Shown: positions 27,614-37,385, counted from the first letter of the stretch. The stretch is DNA of 64,000 bases from an uncultured Lachnospiraceae bacterium (GCA_947172645.1 CAMWBY010000002.1:62001-126000); one strand, 5' to 3'. Made by a program: numbers and translations. The notes: generated by a model not told the origin, from the letters alone.

Positions 27614-28969
27614 CTATATCAGTCCAAGCACAATCAGTATTATCAACAATACCGGCAGGATATACGTGGCATAAAACCGTATCCACTTAGGCATCTTAAG
27701 TCCTTCGCCGGCATTGGCTTCTTCCATATACTTATCGAATCCCCATCCGAATCTTGCCACGCAGAAAAGCAGATAGCAGAGCGAGCCAATCGGAAGAATT
27801 ACGTTGCTGACCGCGAAGTCTTCCAGGTCAAGAATCGTGCTTCCCGCACCCAACGGCTGAATACCTGACCACAGGTTATAACCTAGCACACAGGGCATAG
27901 AAAGGACGATAAGCGCCACAAGATTAACCAGACAGGATTTCTTCCTGCTCCAATGGAATAAGTCCATGCCGCATGAAATAATATTTTCAAACACCGCCAG
28001 TATCGTTGAAAACGCCGCAAATGTCATAAACACGAAAAATAGCGTTCCCCAGATTCTTCCCCCTGCCATACCGTTGAATACGTTAGGCAGTGTGATAAAG
28101 ATAAGGCTCGGCCCCATATCCGGGCTGACGCCGAAAGCGAAACAGGCCGGGAAAATAATCAAACCTGACACCAGTGCCACAAAAGTGTCAAGCACCGCGA
28201 TATTCACCGATTCTCCCAAAAGAGAATGCTTTCTGTCAATATAACTGCCAAAAATCGCCATGGCGCCGATACCGAGGCTTAACGTGAAAAACGCCTGGTT
28301 CATCGCCGCCGTGACCGTCTCCCAGATTCCCACTTCTTTCATTCTCTGGAAATCGGGAAGCAGGTAAAATTTCAGTCCTTCCATGCCGCCCTCCAGCGTA
28401 ATGCTGTGCACCGCCAGGACAATAATGATGACAAGCAAAAGGCTCATCATGACCTTCGTGATTCTCTCCACGCCTTTCTGCAATCCCACAGAACAAATCA
28501 GGATACCCGCCGCAACAATGATAACCATCACGGTCGTAAGCACGCCGGGATTTCCAAGCATTTCCCCAAACATCGCCCCAATCTGCTCCGAATCCTTACC
28601 GGTAAATCTCCCGGTAAGCATCTGGTAGAAATAATACAGCATCCACCCCGCCACCGTCGTGTAGAACATCATCAGAAGATAGTTGCCCGCCATGCCCAGA
28701 TATCCGTGCAGATGCCACTTCTGACCTGGCTTCTCCAACTCTGTGAAGCTCCTGATAATACTTTTCCTGCTGGCGCGCCCCACCGCAAACTCCATCGTCA
28801 TAACCGGCACGCCCATCGCAATCAGGAAAAACAAATAAAAAAGTACAAACACACCGCCGCCGTACAGCCCCGCTATATATGGGAACCTCCACACATTCCC
28901 GATTCCGATTGCACACCCCGCAGACAACAAAATAAAGCCCATCCGCGAGCCAAGTTTTTCTCTCTCCAC
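27614..28969 (-). CDS. Sodium-dependent transporter of the NSS/SNF family
   Basis: 451 residues and about eleven membrane segments. The substrate/sodium site is in GIGNVWRFPYIAGLYGGGVFVLFYL near the N-terminus, with FFTLSLGIGAMAIFGSY in helix 6. LeuT relatives carry small amino acids. The substrate is not predictable. GTG start, with GGAGG 9 nt upstream. A likely extended -10 is at 29045-29050. Confidence 0.92.
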   Translation of the reverse strand: MEREKLGSRMGFILLSAGCAIGIGNVWRFPYIAGLYGGGVFVLFYLFFLIAMGVPVMTMEFAVGRASRKSIIRSFTELEKPGQKWHLHGYLGMAGNYLLMMFYTTVAGWMLYYFYQMLTGRFTGKDSEQIGAMFGEMLGNPGVLTTVMVIIVAAGILICSVGLQKGVERITKVMMSLLLVIIIVLAVHSITLEGGMEGLKFYLLPDFQRMKEVGIWETVTAAMNQAFFTLSLGIGAMAIFGSYIDRKHSLLGESVNIAVLDTFVALVSGLIIFPACFAFGVSPDMGPSLIFITLPNVFNGMAGGRIWGTLFFVFMTFAAFSTILAVFENIISCGMDLFHWSRKKSCLVNLVALIVLSMPCVLGYNLWSGIQPLGAGSTILDLEDFAVSNVILPIGSLCYLLFCVARFGWGFDKYMEEANAGEGLKMPKWIRFYATYILPVLLIILIVLGLI

Positions 28970-29044
28970 TTTTCCATTCCTCCTACGTTAATCATAACCG
29001 GTGTCCCATTTACCAACTAAATTGAAAAACGGAACACTGGTTTC

Positions 29045-29050
29045 AGTATA
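29045..29050 (-). promoter_or_regulatory. Possible extended -10 promoter of the NSS transporter
   Basis: TGGTATACT on the minus strand, a TGn-type extended -10. No good -35 is present at 17 nt. Confidence 0.35.
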
Positions 29051-29095
29051 CCATAACAGGGAAAGATTTTCATTTCTTATTTTCGCATATTTTAT

Positions 29096-30592
29096 CTAAG
29101 AATCCTCATAGAAATCCACTGTGCATCTTCTGTCTTCCTGCCACGTAATCTGCAATGGCCGCAGGCCATATTCCGTAACCCGGCACCCATCGGGCGTAAG
29201 TGCCACCGTAAACTCCGCCATGCCGCCTTTTACACAGGATTTTTCCGGCTGTGCGCTGATATAGTTGCCTACCGAATAATAAATGAGCATTTCATGCTCG
29301 CTGTCGTCCTGCATGATTTCATATGGCTGCAATACATGGGGATGAGCGCCCACCACCACGTCCGCCTTGCTTTCCAGAAACACTTGGGCCCATTTTTTCT
29401 GAAAACCGTCAGGCCTGTCTTCATACTCTGTCCCCCAATGGACGAAAACAATTACAAAGTCACTCTCCGATTTCGCCCTGCCGATGTCTTCTCTGACACG
29501 TTTTTCATCATCCAACGTATGCACCATATGCGTCTTCCCCACGGGAGTGGCAATTGTATCCGCAGGATAGGTATAATTAAGCAGCGCAAACCGAATGCCT
29601 TTTCTTGTCAAAAGCACATAAGGCCGATACTCTTTTTCCGCAGAAGTTTGTATGCCAAGGCATTCGATGCCATGAGCCTCAAAAAAATCTTTTGTAAACT
29701 CCACCCCCTCTGTGCCCTGGTCGAAGATGTGGTTTGTGGAACACGTCACCACATCAAACCCGGCATTCGCAACAGCTTCCCCAACCTGGACAGGCGTGCC
29801 AAACCTGGGATAAGAGCTGTACCTGGATGGTTTATCCGTAAGAGGCGTCTCCTGGTTGAGTACGGCTATGTCACTCCCTTTTACGACATCCTCCATATTT
29901 TCAAAAAGGAACTGGAAATCCCCGTCATTTAATAATCCGTACCGGTAAATCGGCTCATGAATCAGGTTATCCCCAAACACAACGAAAGAAACCTCCATAT
30001 CTTCCCTGACAAATCCCCATGAACCCCACACCCAGGCAGTAATCTCCCGGCCCGGGGATGTCAGAAGAAGCACATCCGCCAGGGAATCTCCCGTCTCCTG
30101 CTCCATGCAGCTTCCGGTGTTTCGGCCATACAGCGATATCTCCGCCACATCCTGCCCGATGTAGGAGGACATCCACTTTGGTTTTATTCCCGCCCCATCA
30201 TACTCATATACAAAGATATGCTGTGACCACTCCCTCTCATCTTCCTCCACCCAGAAAGGCCTGCTCTTCCCGTATCTCCCGATTTTCCAACAAAGCAGTA
30301 TCAACTCGTCTTTCCGGTCGCTGTCTATATCCCCTGACAGCGCATCCTGTACCTTAACATCCTCCGGGGAAGTCCATATGACATTGCTGTCATATACTAT
30401 CTCGGCCTTTTTACCACGCAGTATTATCTCATACTGCCCTGACGAGTCGCTGACATTTCTGTTTTCCCATGCAATCCATCCGGGCAGGAAACATCCTTCT
30501 TTCCACAAAGCAGATAAAAGGGCGCCGGTACACACCAACGCCACTATTATCACAGCCGTCACTTTGAAAAATTTTTTCTTATTCCCATTCAT
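29096..30592 (-). CDS. CapA-family surface protein with N-terminal FG-GAP-like region
   Basis: About 498 residues. The N-terminal membrane anchor (residues 10-30) is followed by about 170 residues with a calcium-type repeat (SGDIDSDRKDELILL), then a CapA/metallophosphatase-like domain. That domain has VVFGDNLIHEPIYRYG, VLNQETPLTD, FDVVTCSTNHIFDQGTEG, VIVFVHWGTEY and VVGAHPHVLQPYE. CapA homologues assist poly-gamma-glutamate or other anionic polymer handling. No capB/C is nearby. The ATG at 30592 overlaps the end of the DUF3160 gene by 14 nt, implying translational coupling. Confidence 0.87.
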   Translation of the reverse strand: MNGNKKKFFKVTAVIIVALVCTGALLSALWKEGCFLPGWIAWENRNVSDSSGQYEIILRGKKAEIVYDSNVIWTSPEDVKVQDALSGDIDSDRKDELILLCWKIGRYGKSRPFWVEEDEREWSQHIFVYEYDGAGIKPKWMSSYIGQDVAEISLYGRNTGSCMEQETGDSLADVLLLTSPGREITAWVWGSWGFVREDMEVSFVVFGDNLIHEPIYRYGLLNDGDFQFLFENMEDVVKGSDIAVLNQETPLTDKPSRYSSYPRFGTPVQVGEAVANAGFDVVTCSTNHIFDQGTEGVEFTKDFFEAHGIECLGIQTSAEKEYRPYVLLTRKGIRFALLNYTYPADTIATPVGKTHMVHTLDDEKRVREDIGRAKSESDFVIVFVHWGTEYEDRPDGFQKKWAQVFLESKADVVVGAHPHVLQPYEIMQDDSEHEMLIYYSVGNYISAQPEKSCVKGGMAEFTVALTPDGCRVTEYGLRPLQITWQEDRRCTVDFYEDS

Positions 30593-32822
30593 ACCGATAC
30601 CGATAGCTTTCCGTCCATGCCGGTTTCTGAACCAGTCCTTCATTTACGTAATTTCCTTCGTCATTAGGCGCCGCACCAATCATCTGATGCCATCTGCTGT
30701 CCGTAAGCCTGTCGGACATGGGCCACGCAAACTGATAGAAGGAATAAACGCTTCCCTTGGCAATCTTCACTTTTCCGGCCACCTTGACCACCACATAAAT
30801 TATAGACGAGTTTCCGGTAGCTACCTCCAATACCGTACCGTTGGGGTCCGTGGCGATATCCGCCACAAGGGCTGAGGGACACGCTATAGCGTTTGGCTCA
30901 TCGAAAGCTTCCCCATCTTTTAACGCCTCATACCAGAAATGCTCCAGATTACCGCCATAACCCCTGATAAACTCAAACTCATCCTCAGTCACTTCTTCCT
31001 CTTCCAACTCTTTTTTGGAAATCTCCGACAGCCTGGCGGCCATCTCAGTCAAACGAGACAAGTTTTCCTCCTCCGCGCCGTCCAACATACCATACTGTTT
31101 CAGTCCCTGTGCCGTCATCTCGGACAATACGGCGAATCTGGCATATACAAGGGGTTCCGGCTCAACATATCCCCTGTCGTCAGGCTCCTGTTCATAACCG
31201 CCGCCCATCTCCGCCATCACCTGTTTGGAATAAAGGATGGTATCGTGTTTCAACTCCGCAAAACTGCCTGCGAAACATTCCAAGTTTTTCTTAGCCCACT
31301 CCTCACCCTGCATAAATACCGGATATCCCTCTCCTTTCACATCCAACAAGGGTCTGAGCGTATTCAGCCATCCGGCATACAGGCTGGCGGACCACAAACT
31401 GTCATTGTCCTTTGCAAGGTATGTCCTGAGCTGTTCCATATGCTCGGAATATCCCTGGAAATCCGTTGCCCCCTGCTCATCCAGAATACCGAGCGCCGTA
31501 TCGCTCCCAAGGGCCGCCGGCACGTCCAGCACATCCGGAAGCATCCTTTTTTCTTTTGCACTGTTTTCCTTTACATCACTGTATATCAGCTTCTGCATAA
31601 TCGCCGCGTCGACCGTAAAGCGCTGCCCCATAAACCGGAAGCCCGGAATCACATTATCCTCCCCGTCCCCTATGGGGATAGAATTGACTTGCGGCGCGCG
31701 CAGCTTGGCCGTCATGGCATGGAAGCGTCCAAACGCCTCCTCGTTCCCAACCAAATCCTCCGTCTTTACCCCGGCGCCGTACGCCTCTTCCATGGCGGGT
31801 ATATACTCATAGACGCCTGCGTCATCGCTCGCCCCTGTGAAAAATGAAGTCACCGAATAGACCGATTCCCACAATTGATAGGCCGCCTCATCCTCCGACA
31901 GCATCTTGGAAATTAAGAGCGCACTCCTGTCCAAATCCTCGTCATCCTGCTCAAAATGAATCCTGCCGTACCACATCATCGCCCGGAAGTAAGCTTCCAG
32001 CTCCTCATCTCCTTCATAATAACCACGAGGTATATACTGTGTATAATCTTCCATTCTTCCGGTAATTTCCGACGGATAAACATCGCCCGCCTCCACGATA
32101 TGCCCAAGTTCTGCGCTCACAGTCTCTTCCACATAATCCGGCGTATCCGCCTGGCTGTCAAGCAGCTTCGCACCCACGGCAAAAAAGGCTACATTTCGCT
32201 TTGCCGCGCTCTCCCATTCGCTTCCTTCCAGACACTCATATGCTTCTATGCTATTGTCAAGCATCCGTGCGCCAAGCTGCCTGACATTGTCCAAAAGGCT
32301 GTTCTTCTCCACCTTTTTCAATAAGTAGGAAAAGTAAAGATGGTATGTATGCATCAGCGAATCGACTGTCACAAAATTCGGCACATCACAATATCGGTTT
32401 TCCTCGTAGGCCGAAAAAAATTCGTCTCCCGCGCTGCCGCACACCACGAAACCATTCTGTGCCAGTTTATCCTGTATCCCATCCTCCAGGTAAAACTGCC
32501 ACAGATTGTCTATATTGCTCAAGTCAGGTTCGATGGCGTAAGGCTCCACGGCAGGCGTCACATCTATCTCTATACTTTGTGCCATGCCTTCTCCAAACGC
32601 CTGTCCCCCTTCCGGCAAAACTATGGCAGCCGTATCCGCCATATCTTTCCCTTCATCTGCATCAGCTTCCGTTTCCTGCCCTTCCTGCATTTCTGCCTCT
32701 TCTTCCTCCTGTACCTGTACGGCCTGCCCTTCCTGCGTTTCATTGTCCTGTCCGCAGCCTCCCAGTGCGCCCATGGACAATACGGCCGCCATAAGCAAAG
32801 CCGTTACCCTTTTTCTTCTCAT
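30579..32822 (-). CDS. DUF3160 lipoprotein
   Basis: 747 residues. Lipobox GGC (Cys23), then a Glu/Gln-rich linker of about 60 residues and a long DUF3160 domain (SLMHTYHLYFSYLLKKVE; PRGYYEGDEELEAYFRAMMWYGRIHF; FRFMGQRFTVDA; VADIATDPNGTVLEVATG). The function of the family is unknown. ATG at 32822 has GGGGAG 9 nt upstream. It is translationally coupled to the CapA gene, suggesting a shared surface process. Confidence 0.85.
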   Translation of the reverse strand: MRRKRVTALLMAAVLSMGALGGCGQDNETQEGQAVQVQEEEEAEMQEGQETEADADEGKDMADTAAIVLPEGGQAFGEGMAQSIEIDVTPAVEPYAIEPDLSNIDNLWQFYLEDGIQDKLAQNGFVVCGSAGDEFFSAYEENRYCDVPNFVTVDSLMHTYHLYFSYLLKKVEKNSLLDNVRQLGARMLDNSIEAYECLEGSEWESAAKRNVAFFAVGAKLLDSQADTPDYVEETVSAELGHIVEAGDVYPSEITGRMEDYTQYIPRGYYEGDEELEAYFRAMMWYGRIHFEQDDEDLDRSALLISKMLSEDEAAYQLWESVYSVTSFFTGASDDAGVYEYIPAMEEAYGAGVKTEDLVGNEEAFGRFHAMTAKLRAPQVNSIPIGDGEDNVIPGFRFMGQRFTVDAAIMQKLIYSDVKENSAKEKRMLPDVLDVPAALGSDTALGILDEQGATDFQGYSEHMEQLRTYLAKDNDSLWSASLYAGWLNTLRPLLDVKGEGYPVFMQGEEWAKKNLECFAGSFAELKHDTILYSKQVMAEMGGGYEQEPDDRGYVEPEPLVYARFAVLSEMTAQGLKQYGMLDGAEEENLSRLTEMAARLSEISKKELEEEEVTEDEFEFIRGYGGNLEHFWYEALKDGEAFDEPNAIACPSALVADIATDPNGTVLEVATGNSSIIYVVVKVAGKVKIAKGSVYSFYQFAWPMSDRLTDSRWHQMIGAAPNDEGNYVNEGLVQKPAWTESYRYRYEWE

Positions 32823-32893
32823 CAATAAGTTCTCCCCTTTCTGAACTGTATATGCCTCCGGATATATTATATGATACCACACTCCCGCACAAA

Positions 32894-32919
32894 GAGCTGC
32901 TGCAATTTTGCAACAGCTC
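32894..32919 (-). terminator. Terminator-like hairpin after the PadR/DUF1700 module
   Basis: GAGCTG..TGCAA and TTGCA..CAGCTC form a 12-bp imperfect stem just after the stop at 32930. The minus-strand tail is TTTG, so termination efficiency is uncertain. Confidence 0.5.
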
Positions 32920-32929
32920 CTCAGCCAAC

Positions 32930-33445
32930 CTAATAATACGCAATCTCCACATCATCCACATTTTTCGGGTTAACCCATACAGTCACTTCTTCCACAACCC
33001 TGGGTGAATAGAAGGAGACGATTTTACCCTCCTTCAGGTTCTGTAAAACTATGTCCTTCGCCTCCATCATCAACGCTACGTCATCTTGCGTGTCTGTCCA
33101 ATACCATGAGAAGACAGCCCTTCCCTCTTCCTGCTCCAACAATGCATAAGGCTCTACCCGGTCTGCATCATAGGTTGCGTGGAAACGCACGGTATCGGCG
33201 GGGACGCTTAAGTCTGTCTGTATGTTCATTGGCCCCCATCCATTGCCAAATACAATTTCGCATGTTCCGTCCTCAGGCTGAAAGGCCACATCATAATTGC
33301 CCGTCCGCATGTCCGGCTCGACCAGAGCCTGCTGTCCGCCGTAAGACAAGGCGCTGAACTCGGCAAACGCTATACCGCCTCCTATGCCGCATAAGAACAC
33401 CCCTATACAAAACACAACAATCAATCTTTTACGCAATTTGCCCAT
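32930..33445 (-). CDS. Secreted/anchored protein of a PadR-DUF1700 module
   Basis: 171 residues. The N-terminal membrane segment (about 8-30) is followed by a beta-rich extracellular domain (GTCEIVFGNGWGPMNIQTDLSVPAD). No known enzyme motif. The position after PadR and DUF1700 is typical of DUF4097-like partners, but the sequence similarity is not obvious to me. ATG at 33445 has GGAGG 5-6 nt upstream and overlaps the DUF1700 gene by 17 nt. Confidence 0.6.
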   Translation of the reverse strand: MGKLRKRLIVVFCIGVFLCGIGGGIAFAEFSALSYGGQQALVEPDMRTGNYDVAFQPEDGTCEIVFGNGWGPMNIQTDLSVPADTVRFHATYDADRVEPYALLEQEEGRAVFSWYWTDTQDDVALMMEAKDIVLQNLKEGKIVSFYSPRVVEEVTVWVNPKNVDDVEIAYY

Positions 33446-34268
33446 GCTGCACCTCCCCGTCAGACTCTTCCGCCTCTTCTCTCTTATCTTCATCCTCTCC
33501 GCCCTTTTTCTTCCTGATTAGCAGGCTGTACCCGCCACAGGCCAACGCTCCGCTACACAAGAAGCCGCCCAGGCTGATAACAAAAAATCCCACAAACGGG
33601 TATCCCTGGAAAAGCAGAATCAAGATTCCGCCAATCCCCATCAAGGCTATCATCGCCACAAACGCACAGAACAGAGAAAAGAAAAACCATCCCATATTCC
33701 ACATGATTCTAAGCCAGAAGACACAGCAATGAAGAAGCCATCTCCAGGACGCAGCGATTCCCCGCCCCACCATTCTGAAAAAATTACCTGTATGTACTCC
33801 CATATCATTCATCCTTTCCGTTCTTATCCGGCTCCTCGGCATCTCGCCGCCGGTTTCCGCCCTGTTTCTCATAAAAGGCTTCTTAAGCCATCCTGCCAAA
33901 GCATGGCACCTCCTTGAAAGCCACCGGAATGCGTTCCTGCCCGCACGTGCCGCCGCCGCACATTTTGCGCCAATCCATCGGCCCGCCCGCTTTACAAACG
34001 GCTCTCTTCCGTCCATACCGCTCTTTTTCGGAAAACCGGGCAGAATGCTTCTTCCCCGGAACTCCGGTTTGACATGGTAGGCTTCCAGAATCTGTGACGC
34101 CAACTCCTCCATAGGGCCAAAGTCGCGTATCGCCTCCTCCTCGCTCAGTCCCTTCCCCATCTTCATATCGATATGCTGCGCATATTCCGCCAGAATGTCC
34201 TCCTGCTCCTGGTTCTCCAGAATACGCAGGTATTCCCGCAGCTCCATCAAAAATTTTTCTTTATTCAT
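33429..34268 (-). CDS. DUF1700 (HAAS-type) membrane protein
   Basis: 279 residues. The N-terminal helical HAAS/DUF1700 domain is MNKEKFLMELREYLRIL..EQEDILAEYAQHID..G.SEEEAIRDFG, a partner of PadR regulators. A basic linker and three membrane segments follow near the C-terminus, then a Lys/Glu/Asp-rich tail. The start overlaps the padR stop by 8 nt. Thought to tune envelope-stress regulation. Mechanism unknown. Confidence 0.82.
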   Translation of the reverse strand: MNKEKFLMELREYLRILENQEQEDILAEYAQHIDMKMGKGLSEEEAIRDFGPMEELASQILEAYHVKPEFRGRSILPGFPKKSGMDGREPFVKRAGRWIGAKCAAAARAGRNAFRWLSRRCHALAGWLKKPFMRNRAETGGEMPRSRIRTERMNDMGVHTGNFFRMVGRGIAASWRWLLHCCVFWLRIMWNMGWFFFSLFCAFVAMIALMGIGGILILLFQGYPFVGFFVISLGGFLCSGALACGGYSLLIRKKKGGEDEDKREEAEESDGEVQHGQIA

Positions 34269-34584
34269 GTCCGCCCCTCCCCTTCAAAAACCGGTTCACC
34301 CTATCCTGAAATTCTTCCCATTCCGCCGCCAGAGAATCTCTGTACAACACGCCCGAAGCCGTCAGGTGATAATATTTCCTGGGCGGCCCTTCGCTAGATT
34401 CCCGCAGATACGTCTCGAAATAATGTTCATTGGTCAACCTCTTTAACAAGGGATAAATCGTCCCTTCATTCACATCGATAACTTCCGAAACTTCCTCCAC
34501 CAACTCGTACCCATACATGTCCTTCTGGCGCACAGATTCCAATACGATTAATTCCAGTACACCCTTCTTAAATTGCGGATTCAT
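34261..34584 (-). CDS. PadR-family transcriptional regulator
   Basis: 107 residues. Winged-helix PadR signature: GVLELIVLESVRQKDMYGYELVEEV, EGTIYPLLKRL and PPRKYYHLTASG. Of three consecutive ATGs, the third (MNPQF) lies 6 nt after GGAGG and is chosen. First gene of a three-gene overlapping operon, probably autorepressed at the promoter at 34615-34643. Confidence 0.9.
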   Translation of the reverse strand: MNPQFKKGVLELIVLESVRQKDMYGYELVEEVSEVIDVNEGTIYPLLKRLTNEHYFETYLRESSEGPPRKYYHLTASGVLYRDSLAAEWEEFQDRVNRFLKGRGGHE

Positions 34585-34614
34585 CATCATCCTCCATGCT
34601 CTCACGATAGTATT

Positions 34615-34643
34615 AGATTAAACCCACTACCTTGTAATGTCAA
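34615..34643 (-). promoter_or_regulatory. padR promoter
   Basis: Minus-strand TTGACA and TAATCT with a 17-nt spacer. TAGTACT lies just upstream of the -35 and TAATACT just downstream of the -10, possibly repressor half-sites. Confidence 0.65.
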
Positions 34644-34656
34644 GTACTAATTTAAA

Positions 34657-34683
34657 TAAAATAGCGCCTGAAGCGCTATTTTA
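34657..34683 (-). terminator. Terminator of the ABC-2 exporter operon
   Basis: 11-bp perfect stem TAAAATAGCGC/GCGCTATTTTA with a 5-nt loop. The stem itself ends in a T run. It lies between the exporter operon and padR. Confidence 0.8.
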
Positions 34684-34740
34684 CTTTTCATAGTCCTACC
34701 AAATTAGACAGGCTACGCTCTCTATTCTCTTTTCCGCTTC

Positions 34741-35535
34741 CTACATCCTCGCTTCCATCAGATTCCCGGAGGAATATCTCTTAAGCCCTCTATAGAACAC
34801 ATACACTGCCGCCGCCATCAGAAAAACCGTATACCCAACCACCTTAAGAAACATCGCCAAATCAAAGCTGACCATAACGTGCACCGGCCAGTATACCGCC
34901 ATGCCGACAGGAATCACAAAATAGAGCAAAAATCTCGCCGTCCCGTGGAATATCCCATCCGGGTATGTGCTAAAACTAATCATCGTATTCACCACATGCA
35001 CGCCAACCATCTCCGACCGAACAAACCAGAATGATAAGCTTCCTGCCAGAAGCGCCAACGCCGTCATAATAAGCGCCCCTGTCACCGTAAAAAGAAGGAA
35101 CAAAAAGAGGCGTCCCACACTGAAACAAAACAGGCACATAACCACCAGTCCATACAGAAAATCACCGATGGAGGAAGCCTCGCTGGCGGAAGTCATCACA
35201 CTGAGCAGAACACTCTTGGGCAGAACCAGATAAGCATCCAGTTTACCGTTTACAATCAGCTCATGCAATGTAAACGCCCTGGCAAACAGAATATGCGACA
35301 GCCCGTAACTGCTTGCGGTAAGTCCCCACAGTAACATAATTTCCCTCATGGTATACCCGCCGATTTCTCCCCGCATCTTAAACAAAATTACCCACTGCAC
35401 GATAAATGCCGCATTGTTCAGCATCATAAAGACAATATTCGTAACAAAAGTAAACCGGTTGGTCATTTCCCTCATAATATTATATTTCACGGAAAGCAGA
35501 CACACCCATAACTGATTTTTAACCGCCGTTAACAT
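34741..35535 (-). CDS. ABC-2 exporter permease (COG3694 type)
   Basis: 264 residues, six membrane segments. N-terminal AVKNQLWVCLLSVKYNIMREMTNRF and central YTMREIMLLWGLTASSYGLSHILFARAF are as in the DUF990/COG3694 permeases that pair with COG4587 and COG4586. Start overlaps the preceding permease by 17 nt. Substrate unknown. Confidence 0.87.
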   Translation of the reverse strand: MLTAVKNQLWVCLLSVKYNIMREMTNRFTFVTNIVFMMLNNAAFIVQWVILFKMRGEIGGYTMREIMLLWGLTASSYGLSHILFARAFTLHELIVNGKLDAYLVLPKSVLLSVMTSASEASSIGDFLYGLVVMCLFCFSVGRLFLFLLFTVTGALIMTALALLAGSLSFWFVRSEMVGVHVVNTMISFSTYPDGIFHGTARFLLYFVIPVGMAVYWPVHVMVSFDLAMFLKVVGYTVFLMAAAVYVFYRGLKRYSSGNLMEARM

Positions 35536-36385
35536 ATAGCTTCTTCACTCCCTTCCGATAAACCAAATAAATCAATATCCCTCCGGCAAGCACGTATAAC
35601 AACTGTGCGCACAAGATTTCCATACACTTCTCACCGCTAAAATCCACCACCAGTTTCGCCGGGCCGTAACATACCGTATAAATCGGCGTCAGCCTGAAAA
35701 AGGGCTGCAATTTCTCCGGGAAAATCTCAATCGGGAAAATTACGCCTATCACAAGAATCAGCTTATCATACAGCCACTGAAAAGGATGTGCATCCTCAAT
35801 CCAGAAAGACAACAGACTGATACACAACTTGAAACCTGCGTTGATGGTAATGCCGAGGATAACGCATAGGATGACTGCGGGAAGCGCCGCCGCCCGGAAT
35901 CCCGGCAGCCTGCCCACCATCGCCATGCCCATCACCACCGCAAGCCCGGCATACATGGGAAGCTGCACACTCCATTCTCCGGTATACTTCGCCATGACAT
36001 AGAATGGATAGTAATAAGGCTTATTTACCATATAAACGATATTTCCATTTCGGATATCCGTGGATACCTGCCTTGCCACGGTTGCCCCGCGCGCCCCAAA
36101 CCAAATCATCTCCGTTATCATGACATACCAAATCATCTGTTCTTTGCCATATCCGGCAATCGCCTCCCCTGACGTCCCATACATATAATCCCAGAGGTTT
36201 ATCATAACAAAATTTATGATAAAATAACTCAAAAATCCCATCGCAATGTTTACCACATACTGTATATTTTCCATTACCACAGACCGGTATATCACGATAT
36301 ATTTCCTCCCCCGCCGATACCAGGGAGCGCTCCCGTCAACTGCCTTCATGCATATGGAAGCCGCGCTTCCGGATGTCCTATTCAT
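35519..36385 (-). CDS. ABC-2 exporter permease (COG4587 type)
   Basis: 288 residues, about six membrane segments (first near residues 44-66). The motif EQMIWYVMITEMIWFGARG..VARQVSTDIRNGNIVYMVNKPYYYP (shown in parts) is characteristic of this permease family. ATG overlaps the ATPase stop by 4 nt (ATGA). It forms a heterodimer with the next gene. Confidence 0.87.
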   Translation of the reverse strand: MNRTSGSAASICMKAVDGSAPWYRRGRKYIVIYRSVVMENIQYVVNIAMGFLSYFIINFVMINLWDYMYGTSGEAIAGYGKEQMIWYVMITEMIWFGARGATVARQVSTDIRNGNIVYMVNKPYYYPFYVMAKYTGEWSVQLPMYAGLAVVMGMAMVGRLPGFRAAALPAVILCVILGITINAGFKLCISLLSFWIEDAHPFQWLYDKLILVIGVIFPIEIFPEKLQPFFRLTPIYTVCYGPAKLVVDFSGEKCMEILCAQLLYVLAGGILIYLVYRKGVKKLYVNGG

Positions 36386-37197
36386 ACAGATACAGTCCTC
36401 CCCTCCGCTTTGTATATCTCCACAATCATATTTTCCAGGGACATCCCTGATGTATGGATATCTTTCAGGTGTTCCATAGAGTCATCCATGACCACGCTGC
36501 CTGCGTTGATAATGATAATGCGCTCACAAAGTTTCTCAATATCCCCCACATCATGGCTTGTCAGGAAAATCGTGGTATGAAGCTGTCTGTTCATCTGCTT
36601 AATCAGAGAACGGATTGTCTCTTTCACCACCGGGTCTAACCCAATGGTCGGCTCATCTAAAAACAATACCTTTGGCTTATGGATTAAGGACGCCGCAAAC
36701 TCACATCGCATGCGCTGTCCCAGAGAAAGGCCGCGGACAGGTGTATTGATAAAAGCGCCTAACTCAAAAAGCTCTCCCAGTTCCTTGATTCTTGCCTCAG
36801 TCTCCTTTTCCGGAATATCATAAATCGCGCCGAAAAAGCGAAAATTATCATAGGGAGTCAAATGTGTCCAAAGCTGCTCCTTCTGTCCGAATACGGTTCC
36901 AATCTGGTAAGCAAGCTCCTTTCTTCTTTTCGTCGGGTCGATGCCCAGGACTTCCAACTTGCCGCCATCCGGGTACAGGATGCCCGTCAGCATTTTAATC
37001 GTCGTACTCTTTCCCGCACCGTTCGGACCGATAAAAGCAAGGATTTCCCCTTCTTCCACCGTAAAGGACACCTCGTCCACCGCCCTGATTTCTTCTGAAC
37101 GCGGATGTAAGACCGAACGGATACTGCCCTTCAATCCCTTCTCTTTCTGTCTTACACGAAAAGTTTTCGATAAATCCTGTACCCTGATTGCTTCCAT
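36382..37197 (-). CDS. ABC-2 exporter ATP-binding protein (COG4586 type)
   Basis: 271 residues. Walker A FIGPNGAGKSTTIKML, Q-loop TVFGQKEQLW, signature LSLGQRMRCE, Walker B VLFLDEPTIGLD, H-loop IFLTSHD. ATG at 37197 (MEAIRVQDL) follows GGAGGAGAAAGTT. The longer frame runs into leader RNA. Expression is probably controlled by the structured leader and terminator at 37332-37484. Confidence 0.92.
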   Translation of the reverse strand: MEAIRVQDLSKTFRVRQKEKGLKGSIRSVLHPRSEEIRAVDEVSFTVEEGEILAFIGPNGAGKSTTIKMLTGILYPDGGKLEVLGIDPTKRRKELAYQIGTVFGQKEQLWTHLTPYDNFRFFGAIYDIPEKETEARIKELGELFELGAFINTPVRGLSLGQRMRCEFAASLIHKPKVLFLDEPTIGLDPVVKETIRSLIKQMNRQLHTTIFLTSHDVGDIEKLCERIIIINAGSVVMDDSMEHLKDIHTSGMSLENMIVEIYKAEGRTVSV

Positions 37198-37331
37198 AAC
37201 TTTCTCCTCCACTCTTTTAGGACAAAAATGCGCTTCGCACACTCCCCATCCCACTCCTTTGATTTCTTCCCCTACTCGCCGCGCGGCCTGCATGCTGCAT
37301 CAGCAGCAAACTTCCATACACGGGCCTATGC

Positions 37332-37385
37332 AAAAAAAGAACCGCCCTGCTACATACACTCCTGTGTATATACCATGCGGTTCTT
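37332..37385 (-). terminator. Terminator in the leader of the ABC-2 exporter operon
   Basis: Minus-strand GAACCGC and GCGGTTC close a long arm containing an inner ATACAC/GTGTAT hairpin, followed by seven T residues. It lies 135 nt upstream of the ATPase start and downstream of the operon promoter, so it would stop most transcripts unless overcome. Confidence 0.8.

Noticed and set aside
28930..28960. Third copy of repeat B (CCGCGAGCCAAG)
   Set aside because: The match is short and is ordinary coding sequence of the conserved N-terminus of the sodium symporter.
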